From Nemertoderma westbladi (Eukaryota; Xenacoelomorpha; Nemertodermatida; Nemertodermatidae): a stretch of DNA of 21,283 nt. Below are positions 8,791-20,650 of the stretch, one piece after another. How positions within the stretch are numbered: position 1 is the stretch's first letter; each line of letters starts with the position of its first letter. Position numbers and translations under genes: made by a program. The stretch is taken from assembly GCA_032718475.1 (NCBI GenBank), contig JAUCBJ010002595.1:1-21283 (forward strand), read 5' to 3'. The notes below the pieces were generated by a model that worked only from the letters and a program-made list of their open reading frames with translations, was not told the DNA's origin and ran no database searches.

Positions 8791-11700
8791 CCAGATACTG
8801 TATAACCTCTGCACCCCCGTGTAGTATCATAGCACCTACCCAGATACTGTATAAACTCTGCACCACCGTGTAGTATCATAGCACCTACCCTGATACTGTA
8901 TAACCTCTGCACCCCCGTGTAGTAAGTATCATAGCACCTACCCAGATACTGTATAACCTCTTCACCCCCGTGTAGTATCATAGCACCTACCCAGATACTG
9001 TATAACCTCTTCACCCCCGTGTAGTAAGTATCATAGCACCTACCCAGATACTGTATAAACTCTGCACCACCGTGTAGTATCATAGCACCTACCCAGATAC
9101 TGTATAAACTCTGCACCCCCGTGTAGTAAGTATCATAGCACCTACCCAGATACTGTATAAACTCTGTACCCCCGTGTAGTAAGTATCACAGCACCTACCC
9201 AGATACTGTATAAACTCTGCACCCCCGTGTAGTAAGTATCATAGCACCTACCCAGATACTGTATAACCTCTGCACCCCCGTGTAGTAAGTATCATAGCAC
9301 CTACCCAGATACTGTATAAACTCTGCACCCCCGTGTAGTAAGTATCATAGCACCTACCCAGATACTGTATAACCTCTTCACCCCCGTGTAGTATCATAGC
9401 ACCTACCCAGATACTGTATAAACTCTGCACCCCCGTGTAGTATCATAGCACCTACCCAGATACTGTATAACCTCTGCACCCCCATGTAGTAAGTATCATA
9501 GCACCTACCCAGATACTGTATAACCTCTTCACCCCCGTGTAGTATCATAGCACCTACCCAGATACTGTATAAACTCTGCACCCCCGTGTAGTATCATAGC
9601 ACCTACCCAGATACTGTATAACCTCTTCACCCCCGTGTAGTATCATAGCAACTACCCAGATACTGTATAACCTCTTCACCCCCGTGTAGTATCATAGCAC
9701 CTACCCAGATACTGTATAAACTCTGTACCCCCGTGTAGTAAGTATCATAGCACCTACCCAGATATTGTATAAACTCTGCACCCCCGTGTAGTAAGTATCA
9801 TAGCACCTACCCAGATACTGTATAACCTCTGCACCCCCGTGTAGTATCATAGCACCTACCCAGATACTGTATAACCTCTTCACCCCCGTGTAGTATCATA
9901 GCACCTACCCAGATACTGTATAACCTCTTCACCCCCGTGTAGTATCATAGCACCTACCCAGATACTGTATAACCTCTGCACCCCCGTGTAGTAAGTATCA
10001 TAGCAACTACCCAGATACTGTATAACCTCTGCACCCCCGTGTAGTAAGTATCATAGCACCTACCCAGATACTGTATAAACTCTGCACCCCCGTGTAGTAA
10101 GTATCATAGCACCTACCCAGATACTGTATAACCTCTGCACCCCCGTGTAGTAAGTATCATAGCACCTACCCAGATACTGTATAAACTCTGCACCCCCGTG
10201 TAGTAAGTATCATAGCACCTACCCAGATACTGTATAAACTCTGCACCCCCGTGTAGTAAGTATCATAGCACCTACCCAGATACTGTATAACCTCTGCACC
10301 CCCGTGTAGTAAGTATCATAGCACCTACCCAGATACTGTATAAACTCTGCACCCCCGTGTAGTAAGTATCATAGCACCTACCCAGATACTGTATAAACTC
10401 TGCACCCCCGTGTAGTATCATAGCACCTACCCAGATACTGTATAACCTCTGCACCCCCGTGTAGTAAGTATCATAGCACCTACCCAGATACTGTATAAAC
10501 TCTGCACCCCCGTGTAGTAAGTATCATAGCTCCTACCCAGATACTGTATAAACTCTGCACCCCCGTGTAGTAAGTATCATAGCACCTACCCAGATACTGT
10601 ATAACCTCTGCACCCCCGTGTAGTAAGTATCATAGCACCTACCCAGATACTGTATAAACTCTGCACCCCCGTGTAGTAAGTATCATAGCACCTACCCAGA
10701 TACTGTATAAACTCTGCACCCCCGTGTAGTATCATAGCACCTACCCTGATACTGTATAACCTCTGCACCCCCGTGTAGTATCATAGCACCTACCCTGATA
10801 CTGTATAACCTCTTCACCCCCGTGTAGTATCATATCACCTACCCTGATACTGTATAAACTCTGCACCCCCGTGTAGTATCATAGCACCTACCCAGATACT
10901 GTATAACCTCTGCACTCCCGTGTAGTATCATAGCACCTACCCAGATACTGTATAACCTCTGCACCCCCGTGTAGTATCATAGCACCTACCCAGATACTGT
11001 ATAAACTCTGCACCCCCGTGTAGTATCATAACACCTACCCAGATACTGTATTAACTCTGCACCCCCGTGTAGTATCATAGAACCTACCCAGATACTGTAT
11101 AACCTCTGCACCCCCGTGTAGTATCATAGCACCTACCCTGATACTGTATAACCTCTTCACCCCCGTGTAGTATCATAGCACCTACCCAGATACTGTATAA
11201 ACTCTGCACCCCCGTGTAGTATCATAGCACCTACCCAGATACTGTATAAACTCTGTACCCCTGTGTAGTAAGTATCATAGCACCTACCCAGATACTGTAT
11301 AACCTCTTCACCCCCGTGTAGTATCATAGCACCTACCCTGATACTGTATAACCTCTGCACCCCCGTGTAGTATCATAGCACCTACCCTGATACTGTATAA
11401 CCTCTGCACCCCCGTGTAGTATCATAGCACCTACCCAGATACTGTATAAACTCTGCACCCCCGTGTAGTAAGTATCATAGCACCTACCCAGATACTGTAT
11501 AAACTCTGCACCCCCGTGTAGTAAGTATCATAGCCCCTACCCAGATACTGTATAACCTCTGCACCCCCGTGTAGTAAGTATCATAGCACCTACCCAGATA
11601 CTGTATAAACTCTGTACCCCCGTGTAGTAAGTATCATAGCACCTACCCAGATACTGTATAAACTCTGCACCCCCGTGTAGTATCATAGCACCTACCCATA

Positions 11701-11799
11701 TACTGTATAAACTCTGCACCCCCGTGTAGTAAGTATCATAGCACCTACCCAGATACTGTATAACCTCTTCACCCCCGTGTAGTATCATAGCACCTACCC
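8791..11799. repeat. ~3.0-kb satellite segment, copy B
   Basis: Second copy of the 5735-8690 segment. Differences I noticed are T-to-C at 9189, G-to-A at 9484, A-to-T at 11052, and a one-unit (53 bp) gain just before the AGATATTG marker at 9760. I did not score every base. So few differences imply a recent duplication. Confidence 0.9.
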
Positions 11800-12049
11800 A
11801 GATACTGTATAACCTCTTCACCCCCGTGTAGTATCATAGCACCTACCCTGATACTGTATAACCTCTGCACCCCCGTGTAGTATCATAGCACCTACCCTGA
11901 TACTGTATAACCTCTGCACCCCCGTGTAGTATCATAGCACCTACCCTGATACTGTATAAACTCTTCACCCCCGTGTAGTATCATAGCACCTACCCTGATA
12001 CTGTATAACCTCTTCACCCCCGTGTAGTAAGTATCATAGCACCTACCCA

Positions 12050-12905
12050 GATACTGTATAAACTCTGCACCCCCGTGTAGTATCATAGCACCTACCCAGA
12101 TACTGTATAAACTCTGCACCCCCGTGTAGTATCATAGCACCTACCCTGATACTGTATAACCTCTGCACCCCCGTGTAGTATCATAGAACCTACCCAGATA
12201 CTGTATAAACTCTGCACCCCCGTGTAGTAAGTATCATAGCACCTACCCAGATACTGTATAACCTCTGCACCCCCGTGTAGTATCATAGCACCTACCCTGA
12301 TACTGTATAACCTCTTCACCCCCGTGTAGTATCATAGCACCTACCCAGATACTTTATAAACTCTGCACCCCCGTTTAGTATCATAGCACCTACCCAGATA
12401 CTGTATAACCTCTTCACCCCCGTGTAGTATCATATTACCTACCCAGATACTGTATACTAACCTCTGTACCCCCGTGTAGTATCATAGCACCTACCCAGAT
12501 ACTGTATAACCTATTCACCCCCGTGTAGTATCATAGCACCTACCCAGACACTGTATAACCTCTTCACCCCCGTGTAGTATCATAGCACCTACCCAGATAC
12601 TGTATAACCTCTGCACCCCCGTGTAGTATCATAGCACCTACCCAGATACTGTATAACCTCTTCACCCCCGTGTAGTATCATAGCACCTACCCAGATACTG
12701 TATAACCTCTGCACCCCCGTGTAGTATCATATTACCTACCCAGATACTGTATAACCTCTGTACCCCCGTGTAGTATCATAGCACCTACCCAGATACTGTA
12801 TAACCTCTGCACCCCCGTGTAGTATCATAGCACCTACCCAGATACTGTATAAACTCTGTACCCCTGTGTAGTAAGTATCATAGCACCTACCCAGATACTG
12901 TATAA
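12050..12905. repeat. ~0.85-kb satellite segment, first copy (991/988-bp spacing)
   Basis: Matches 13041 to about 13893, first at 991 bp, then at 988 bp after a 3-base insertion near 12453 (TATACTAACC instead of TATAACC) found only in this copy. Both copies share CCGTTTAGT and the CATATTACC variant. They differ more than the 3-kb pair does (for example ACTTTATA at 12352, CAGACACTG at 12546). This zone is dominated by 49-bp units. Confidence 0.7.
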
Positions 12906-13040
12906 CCTCTGCACCCCCGTGTAGTATCATAGCACCTACCCAGATACTGTATAAACTCTGCACCCCCGTGTAGTATCATAGCACCTACCCTGATACTGTA
13001 TAACCTCTGCACCCCCGTGTAGTATCATAGCACCTACCCT

Positions 13041-13893
13041 GATACTGTATAAACTCTGCACCCCCGTGTAGTATCATAGCACCTACCCAGATACTGTATA
13101 AACTCTGCACCCCCGTGTAGTATCATAGCACCTACCCTGATACTGTATAACCTCTGCACCCCCGTGTAGTATCATAGAACCTACCCAGATACTGTATAAA
13201 CTCTGCACCCCCGTGTAGTAAGTATCATAGCACCTACCCAGATACTGTATAACCTCTGCACCCCCGTGTAGTATCATAGCACCTACCCTGATACTGTATA
13301 ACCTCTTCACCCCCGTGTAGTATCATAGCACCTACCCAGATACTGTATAAACTCTGCACCCCCGTTTAGTATCATAGCACCTACCCAGATACTGTATAAA
13401 CTCTGCACCCCCGTGTAGTATCATATTACCTACCCAGATACTGTATAACCTCTGTACCCCCGTGTAGTATCATAGCACCTACCCAGATACTGTATAACCT
13501 CTGCACCCCCGTGTAGTATCATAGCACCTACCCAGATACTGTATAACCTCTGCACCCCCGTGTAGTATCATATTACCTACCCAGATACTGTATAACCTCT
13601 GCACCCCCGTGTAGTATCATAGCACCTACCCTGATACTGTATAACCTCTTCACCCCCGTGTAGTATCATAGCACCTACCCAGATACTGTATAACCTCTGC
13701 ACCCCCGTGTAGTATCATATTACCTACCCAGATACTGTATAACCTCTGTACCCCCGTGTAGTATCATAGCACCTACCCAGATACTGTATAACCTCTGCAC
13801 CCCCGTGTAGTATCATAGCACCTACCCAGATACTGTATAAACTCTGTACCCCTGTGTAGTAAGTATCATAGCACCTACCCAGATACTGTATAA
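13041..13893. repeat. ~0.85-kb satellite segment, second copy
   Basis: Partner of 12050-12905. It carries CCGTTTAGT near 13363, CATATTACC near 13424, 13569 and 13727, and the CCCCTGTGTAG variant near 13850, matching positions in the first copy. Confidence 0.7.
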
Positions 13894-14330
13894 ACTCTGC
13901 ACCCCCGTGTAGTAAGTATCATAGCACCTACCCTGATACTGTATAACCTCTGCACCCCCGTGTAGTATCATAGCACCTACCCAGATACTGTATAACCTCT
14001 TCACCCCCGTGTAGTAAGTATCATAGCACCTACCCTGATACTGTATAACCTCTTCACCCCCGTGTAGTAAGTATCATAGCACCTACCCTGATACTGTATA
14101 ACCTCTGCACCCCCGTGTAGTATCATAGCACCTACCCTGATACTGTATAACCTCTGCACCCCCGTGTAGTATCATAGCACCTACCCAGATACTGTATAAC
14201 CTCTTCACCCCCGTGTAGTAAGTATCATAGCACCTACCCAGATACTGTATAACCTCTGCACCCCCGTGTAGTATCATAGCACCTACCCAGATACTGTATA
14301 ACCTCTGCACCCCCGTGTAGTATCATATTA

Positions 14331-15065
14331 CCTACCCAGATACTGTATAACCTCTGCACCCCCGTGTAGTATCATAGCACCTACCCAGATACTGTATAAA
14401 CTCTGCACCCCCGTGTAGTATCATAGCACCTACCCAGATACTGTATAACCTCTTCACCCCCGTGTAGTAAGTATCATAGCACCTACCCAGATACTGTATA
14501 ACCTCTTCACCCCCGTGTAGTATCATAGCACCTACCCTGATACTGTATAACCTCTTCACCCCCGTGTAGTATCATAGCACCTACCCAGATACTGTATAAA
14601 CTCTGCACCCCCGTGTAGTAAGTATCATAGCACCTACCCTGATACTGTATAACCTCTTCACCCCCGTGTAGTATCATAGAACCTACCCAGATACTGTATA
14701 AACTCTGCACCCCCGTGTAGTATCATAGCACCTACCCAGATACTGTATAAACTCTGCACCACCGTGTAGTATCATAGCACCTACCCTGATACTGTATAAC
14801 CTCTGCACCCCCGTGTAGTAAGTATCATAGCACCTACCCAGATACTGTATAACCTCTTCACCCCCGTGTAGTATCATAGCACCTACCCAGATACTGTATA
14901 ACCTCTTCACCCCCGTGTAGTAAGTATCATAGCACCTACCCAGATACTGTATAACCTCTTCACCCCCGTGTAGTAAGTATCATAGCACCTACCCAGATAC
15001 TGTATAAACTCTGCACCACCGTGTAGTAAGTATCATAGCACCTACCCAGATACTGTATAACCTCT
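14331..15065. repeat. ~0.74-kb satellite segment, first copy (1383-bp spacing)
   Basis: Matches 15714-16448 at exactly 1383 bp, including the GAACCTACC unit near 14688 and the CACCACC unit near 14759. One A/T difference was noticed near 14434. The match ends where CTCTTC on this side faces CTTTGC on the other. Confidence 0.85.
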
Positions 15066-15713
15066 TCACCCCCGTGTAGTAAGTATCATAGCACCTACCC
15101 AGATACTGTATAAACTCTGCACCACCGTGTAGTAAGTATCATAGCACCTACCCAGATACTGTATAACCTCTGCACCCCCGTGTAGTATCATAGCACCTAC
15201 CCAGATACTGTATAAACTCTGCACCCCCGTGTAGTATCACAGCACCTACCCAGATACTGTATAACCTCTTCACCCCCGTGTAGTAAGTATCATAGCACCT
15301 ACCCAGATACTGTATAACCTCTTCACCCCCGTGTAGTAAGTATCATAGCACCTACCCAGATACTGTATAAACTCTGCACCCCCGTGTAGTATCATAGCAC
15401 CTACCCAGATACTGTATAACCTCTTCACCCCCGTGTAGTAAGTATCATAGCACCTACCCAGATACTGTATAACCTCTGCACCCCCGTGTAGTAAGTATCA
15501 TAGCACCTACCCAGATACTGTATAACCTCTTCACCCCCGTGTAGTATCATAGCACCTACCCAGATACTGTATAACCTCTTCACCCCCGTGTAGTAAGTAT
15601 CATAGCACCTACCCAGATACTGTATAACCTCTTCACCCCCGTGTAGTAAGTATCATAGCACCTACCCAGATACTGTATAAACTCTGCACCACCGTGTAGT
15701 AAGTATCATAGCA

Positions 15714-16448
15714 CCTACCCAGATACTGTATAACCTCTGCACCCCCGTGTAGTATCATAGCACCTACCCAGATACTGTATAAACTCTGCACCCCCGTGTA
15801 GTATCATAGCACCTACCCTGATACTGTATAACCTCTTCACCCCCGTGTAGTAAGTATCATAGCACCTACCCAGATACTGTATAACCTCTTCACCCCCGTG
15901 TAGTATCATAGCACCTACCCTGATACTGTATAACCTCTTCACCCCCGTGTAGTATCATAGCACCTACCCAGATACTGTATAAACTCTGCACCCCCGTGTA
16001 GTAAGTATCATAGCACCTACCCTGATACTGTATAACCTCTTCACCCCCGTGTAGTATCATAGAACCTACCCAGATACTGTATAAACTCTGCACCCCCGTG
16101 TAGTATCATAGCACCTACCCAGATACTGTATAAACTCTGCACCACCGTGTAGTATCATAGCACCTACCCTGATACTGTATAACCTCTGCACCCCCGTGTA
16201 GTAAGTATCATAGCACCTACCCAGATACTGTATAACCTCTTCACCCCCGTGTAGTATCATAGCACCTACCCAGATACTGTATAACCTCTTCACCCCCGTG
16301 TAGTAAGTATCATAGCACCTACCCAGATACTGTATAACCTCTTCACCCCCGTGTAGTAAGTATCATAGCACCTACCCAGATACTGTATAAACTCTGCACC
16401 ACCGTGTAGTAAGTATCATAGCACCTACCCAGATACTGTATAACCTTT
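15714..16448. repeat. ~0.74-kb satellite segment, second copy
   Basis: Partner of 14331-15065 with the same order of 49- and 53-bp units and the same private markers. The edge at about 16446 carries the CTTTGC variant that also occurs near 17114 and 19995. Confidence 0.85.
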
Positions 16449-16770
16449 GCACCCCCGTGTAGTATCATAGCACCTACCCTGATACTGTATAACCTCTGCA
16501 CCCCCGTGTAGTATCATAGCACCTACCCAGATACTGTATAAACTCTGCACCCCTGTGTAGTATCATAGCACCTACCCAGATACTGTATAACCTCTTCACC
16601 CCCGTGTAGTAAGTATCATAGCACCTACCCAGATACTGTATAACCTCTTCACCCCCGTGTAGTAAGTATCATAGCACCTACCCAGATACTGTATAAACTC
16701 TGCACCCCCGTGTAGTAAGTATCATAGCACCTACCCAGATACTGTATAAACTCTGCACCCCCGTGTAGTA

Positions 16771-17769
16771 AGTATCATAGCACCTACCCAGATACTGTAT
16801 AACCTCTTCACCCCCGTGTAGTAAGTATCATAGCACCTACCCAGATACTGTATAAACTCTGCACCACCGTGTAGTAAGTATCATAGCACCTACCCTGATA
16901 CTGTATAACCTCTGCACCCCCGTGTAGTATCATAGCACCTACCCAGATACTGTATAACCTCTTCACCCCCGTGTAGTATCATAGCACCTACCCAGATACT
17001 GTATAACCTCTTCACCCCCGTGTAGTAAGTATCATAGCACCTACCCAGATACTGTATAAACTCTGCACCACCGTGTAGTAAGTATCATAGCACCTACCCA
17101 GATACTGTATAACCTTTGCACCCCCGTGTAGTATCATAGCACCTACCCTGATACTGTATAACCTCTGCACCCCCGTGTAGTAAGTATCATAGCACCTACC
17201 CAGATACTGTATAACCTCTTCACCCCCGTGTAGTAAGTATCATAGCACCTACCCAGATACTGTATAAACTCTGCACCACCGTGTAATATCATAGCACCTA
17301 CCCAGATACTGTATAACCCCTGCACCCCCGTGTAGTATCATAGCACCTACCCAGATACTGTATAAACTCTGCACCCCCGTGTAGTAAGTATCATAGCACC
17401 TACCTAGATACTGTATAACCTCTGCACCCCCGTGTAGTATCATAGCACCTACCCAGATACTGTATAACCTCTTCACCCCCGTGTAGTATCATAGCACCTA
17501 CCCAGATACTGTATAAACTCTGCACCCCCGTGTAGTAAGTATCATAGCACCTACCCAGATACTGTATAACCTCTGCACCCCCGTGTAGTATCATAGCACC
17601 TACCCAGATACTGTATAACCTCTTCACCCCCGTGTAGTATCATAGCACCTACCCAGATACTGTATAACCTCTTCACCCCCGTGTAGTATCATAGCACCTA
17701 CCCAGATACTGTATAAACTCTGTACCCCCGTGTAGTAAGTATCATAGCACCTACCCAGATACTGTATAA
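16771..17769. repeat. ~1-kb satellite segment, first copy (2881-bp spacing)
   Basis: Matches 19652-20650 at exactly 2881 bp. Shared markers are CTTTGC (17114), GTGTAATATC (17281), AACCCCTGC (17316) and ACCTAGATAC (17402). The match ends near 17770, where a CACCCCC unit faces a CACCACC unit. Confidence 0.88.
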
Positions 17770-17880
17770 CCTCTGCACCCCCGTGTAGTATCATAGCACC
17801 TACCCAGATACTGTATAACCTCTTCACCCCCGTGTAGTATCATAGCAACTACCCAGATACTGTATAAACTCTGCACCCCC
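17288..17880. repeat. 600-bp direct tandem duplication, first copy
   Basis: Twelve units (nine of 49 bp and three of 53 bp, 600 bp in all) are followed immediately by the same twelve units at 17888-18480. AACCCCTGC and ACCTAGATAC occur once per copy. Confidence 0.9.
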
Positions 17881-17887
17881 GTGTAGT

Positions 17888-18480
17888 ATCATAGCACCTA
17901 CCCAGATACTGTATAACCCCTGCACCCCCGTGTAGTATCATAGCACCTACCCAGATACTGTATAAACTCTGCACCCCCGTGTAGTAAGTATCATAGCACC
18001 TACCTAGATACTGTATAACCTCTGCACCCCCGTGTAGTATCATAGCACCTACCCAGATACTGTATAACCTCTTCACCCCCGTGTAGTATCATAGCACCTA
18101 CCCAGATACTGTATAAACTCTGCACCCCCGTGTAGTAAGTATCATAGCACCTACCCAGATACTGTATAACCTCTGCACCCCCGTGTAGTATCATAGCACC
18201 TACCCAGATACTGTATAACCTCTTCACCCCCGTGTAGTATCATAGCACCTACCCAGATACTGTATAACCTCTTCACCCCCGTGTAGTATCATAGCACCTA
18301 CCCAGATACTGTATAAACTCTGTACCCCCGTGTAGTAAGTATCATAGCACCTACCCAGATACTGTATAACCTCTGCACCCCCGTGTAGTATCATAGCACC
18401 TACCCAGATACTGTATAACCTCTTCACCCCCGTGTAGTATCATAGCAACTACCCAGATACTGTATAACCTCTGCACCCCC
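17888..18480. repeat. 600-bp direct tandem duplication, second copy
   Basis: Second copy of 17288-17880. At its left edge it has GTGTAGTATC, where the first copy and the distant 20165 copy have GTGTAATATC. This puts the G-to-A change in the lineage of the other two. Confidence 0.9.
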
Positions 18481-19651
18481 GTGTAGTATCATAGCACCTA
18501 CCCAGATACTGTATAACCTCTTCACCCCCGTGTAGTATCATAGCACCTACCCAGATACTGTATAAACTCTGCACCCCCGTGTAGTAAGTATCATAGCACC
18601 TACCCAGATACTGTATAACCTCTGCACCCCCGTGTAGTAAGTATCATAGCACCTACCCAGATACTGTATAACCTCTGCACCCCCGTGTAGTAAGTATCAT
18701 AGCACCTACCCTGATACTGTATAACCTCTGCACCCCCGTGTAGTAAGTATCATAGCACCTACCCTGATACTGTATAAACTCTGCACCCCCGTGTAGTAAG
18801 TATCATAGCACCTACCCAGATACTGTATAACCTCTTCACCCCCGTGTAGTATCATAGCACCTACCCAGATACTGTATAAACTCTGCACCCCCGTGTAGTA
18901 AGTATCATAGCACCTACCCAGATACTGTATAACCTCTTCACCCCCGTGTAGTATCATAGCACCTACCCTGATACTGTATAACCTCTTCACCCCCGTGTAG
19001 TATCATAGCACCTACCCTGATACTGTATAACCTCTTCACCCCCGTGTAGTATCATAGCACCTACCCAGATACTGTATAAACTCTGCACCACCGTGTAGTA
19101 TCATAGCACCTACCCTGATACTGTATAACCTCTGCACCCCCGTGTAGTATCATAGCACCTACCCTGATACTGTATAAACTCTGCACCCCCGTGTAGTAAG
19201 TATCATAGCACCTACCCTGATACTGTATAAACTCTGCACCCCCGTGTAGTAAGTATCATAGCACCTACCCTGATACTGTATAACCTCTTCACCCCCGTGT
19301 AGTATCATAGCACCTACCCAGATACTGTATAAACTCTGCACCACCGTGTAGTATCATAGCACCTACCCTGATACTGTATAACCTCTGCACCCCCGTGTAG
19401 TATCATAGCACCTACCCAGATACTGTATAACCTCTGCACCCCCGTGTAGTATCATAGCACCTACCCAGATACTGTATAACCTCTGCACCCCCGTGTAGTA
19501 AGTATCATAGCACCTACCCAGATACTGTATAACCTCTTCACCCCCGTGTAGTATCATAGCACCTACCCTGATACTGTATAACCTCTGCACCCCCGTGTAG
19601 TAAGTATCATAGCACCTACCCAGATACTGTATAACCTCTTCACCCCCGTGT

Positions 19652-20650
19652 AGTATCATAGCACCTACCCAGATACTGTATAACCTCTTCACCCCCGTGT
19701 AGTAAGTATCATAGCACCTACCCAGATACTGTATAAACTCTGCACCACCGTGTAGTAAGTATCATAGCACCTACCCTGATACTGTATAACCTCTGCACCC
19801 CCGTGTAGTATCATAGCACCTACCCAGATACTGTATAACCTCTTCACCCCCGTGTAGTATCATAGCACCTACCCAGATACTGTATAACCTCTTCACCCCC
19901 GTGTAGTAAGTATCATAGCACCTACCCAGATACTGTATAAACTCTGCACCACCGTGTAGTAAGTATCATAGCACCTACCCAGATACTGTATAACCTTTGC
20001 ACCCCCGTGTAGTATCATAGCACCTACCCTGATACTGTATAACCTCTGCACCCCCGTGTAGTAAGTATCATAGCACCTACCCAGATACTGTATAACCTCT
20101 TCACCCCCGTGTAGTAAGTATCATAGCACCTACCCAGATACTGTATAAACTCTGCACCACCGTGTAATATCATAGCACCTACCCAGATACTGTATAACCC
20201 CTGCACCCCCGTGTAGTATCATAGCACCTACCCAGATACTGTATAAACTCTGCACCCCCGTGTAGTAAGTATCATAGCACCTACCTAGATACTGTATAAC
20301 CTCTGCACCCCCGTGTAGTATCATAGCAACTACCCAGATACTGTATAACCTCTTCACCCCCGTGTAGTATCATAGCACCTACCCAGATACTGTATAAACT
20401 CTGCACCCCCGTGTAGTAAGTATCATAGCACCTACCCAGATACTGTATAACCTCTGCACCCCCGTGTAGTATCATAGCACCTACCCAGATACTGTATAAC
20501 CTCTTCACCCCCGTGTAGTATCATAGCACCTACCCAGATACTGTATAACCTCTTCACCCCCGTGTAGTATCATAGCACCTACCCAGATACTGTATAAACT
20601 CTGTACCCCCGTGTAGTAAGTATCATAGCACCTACCCAGATACTGTATAA
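19652..20650. repeat. ~1-kb satellite segment, second copy (2881-bp spacing)
   Basis: Partner of 16771-17769. One private change is GCAACT near 20327. Together with the 600-bp duplication, the 17.3-17.8 kb sequence is present three times in this part of the array. Confidence 0.88.
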
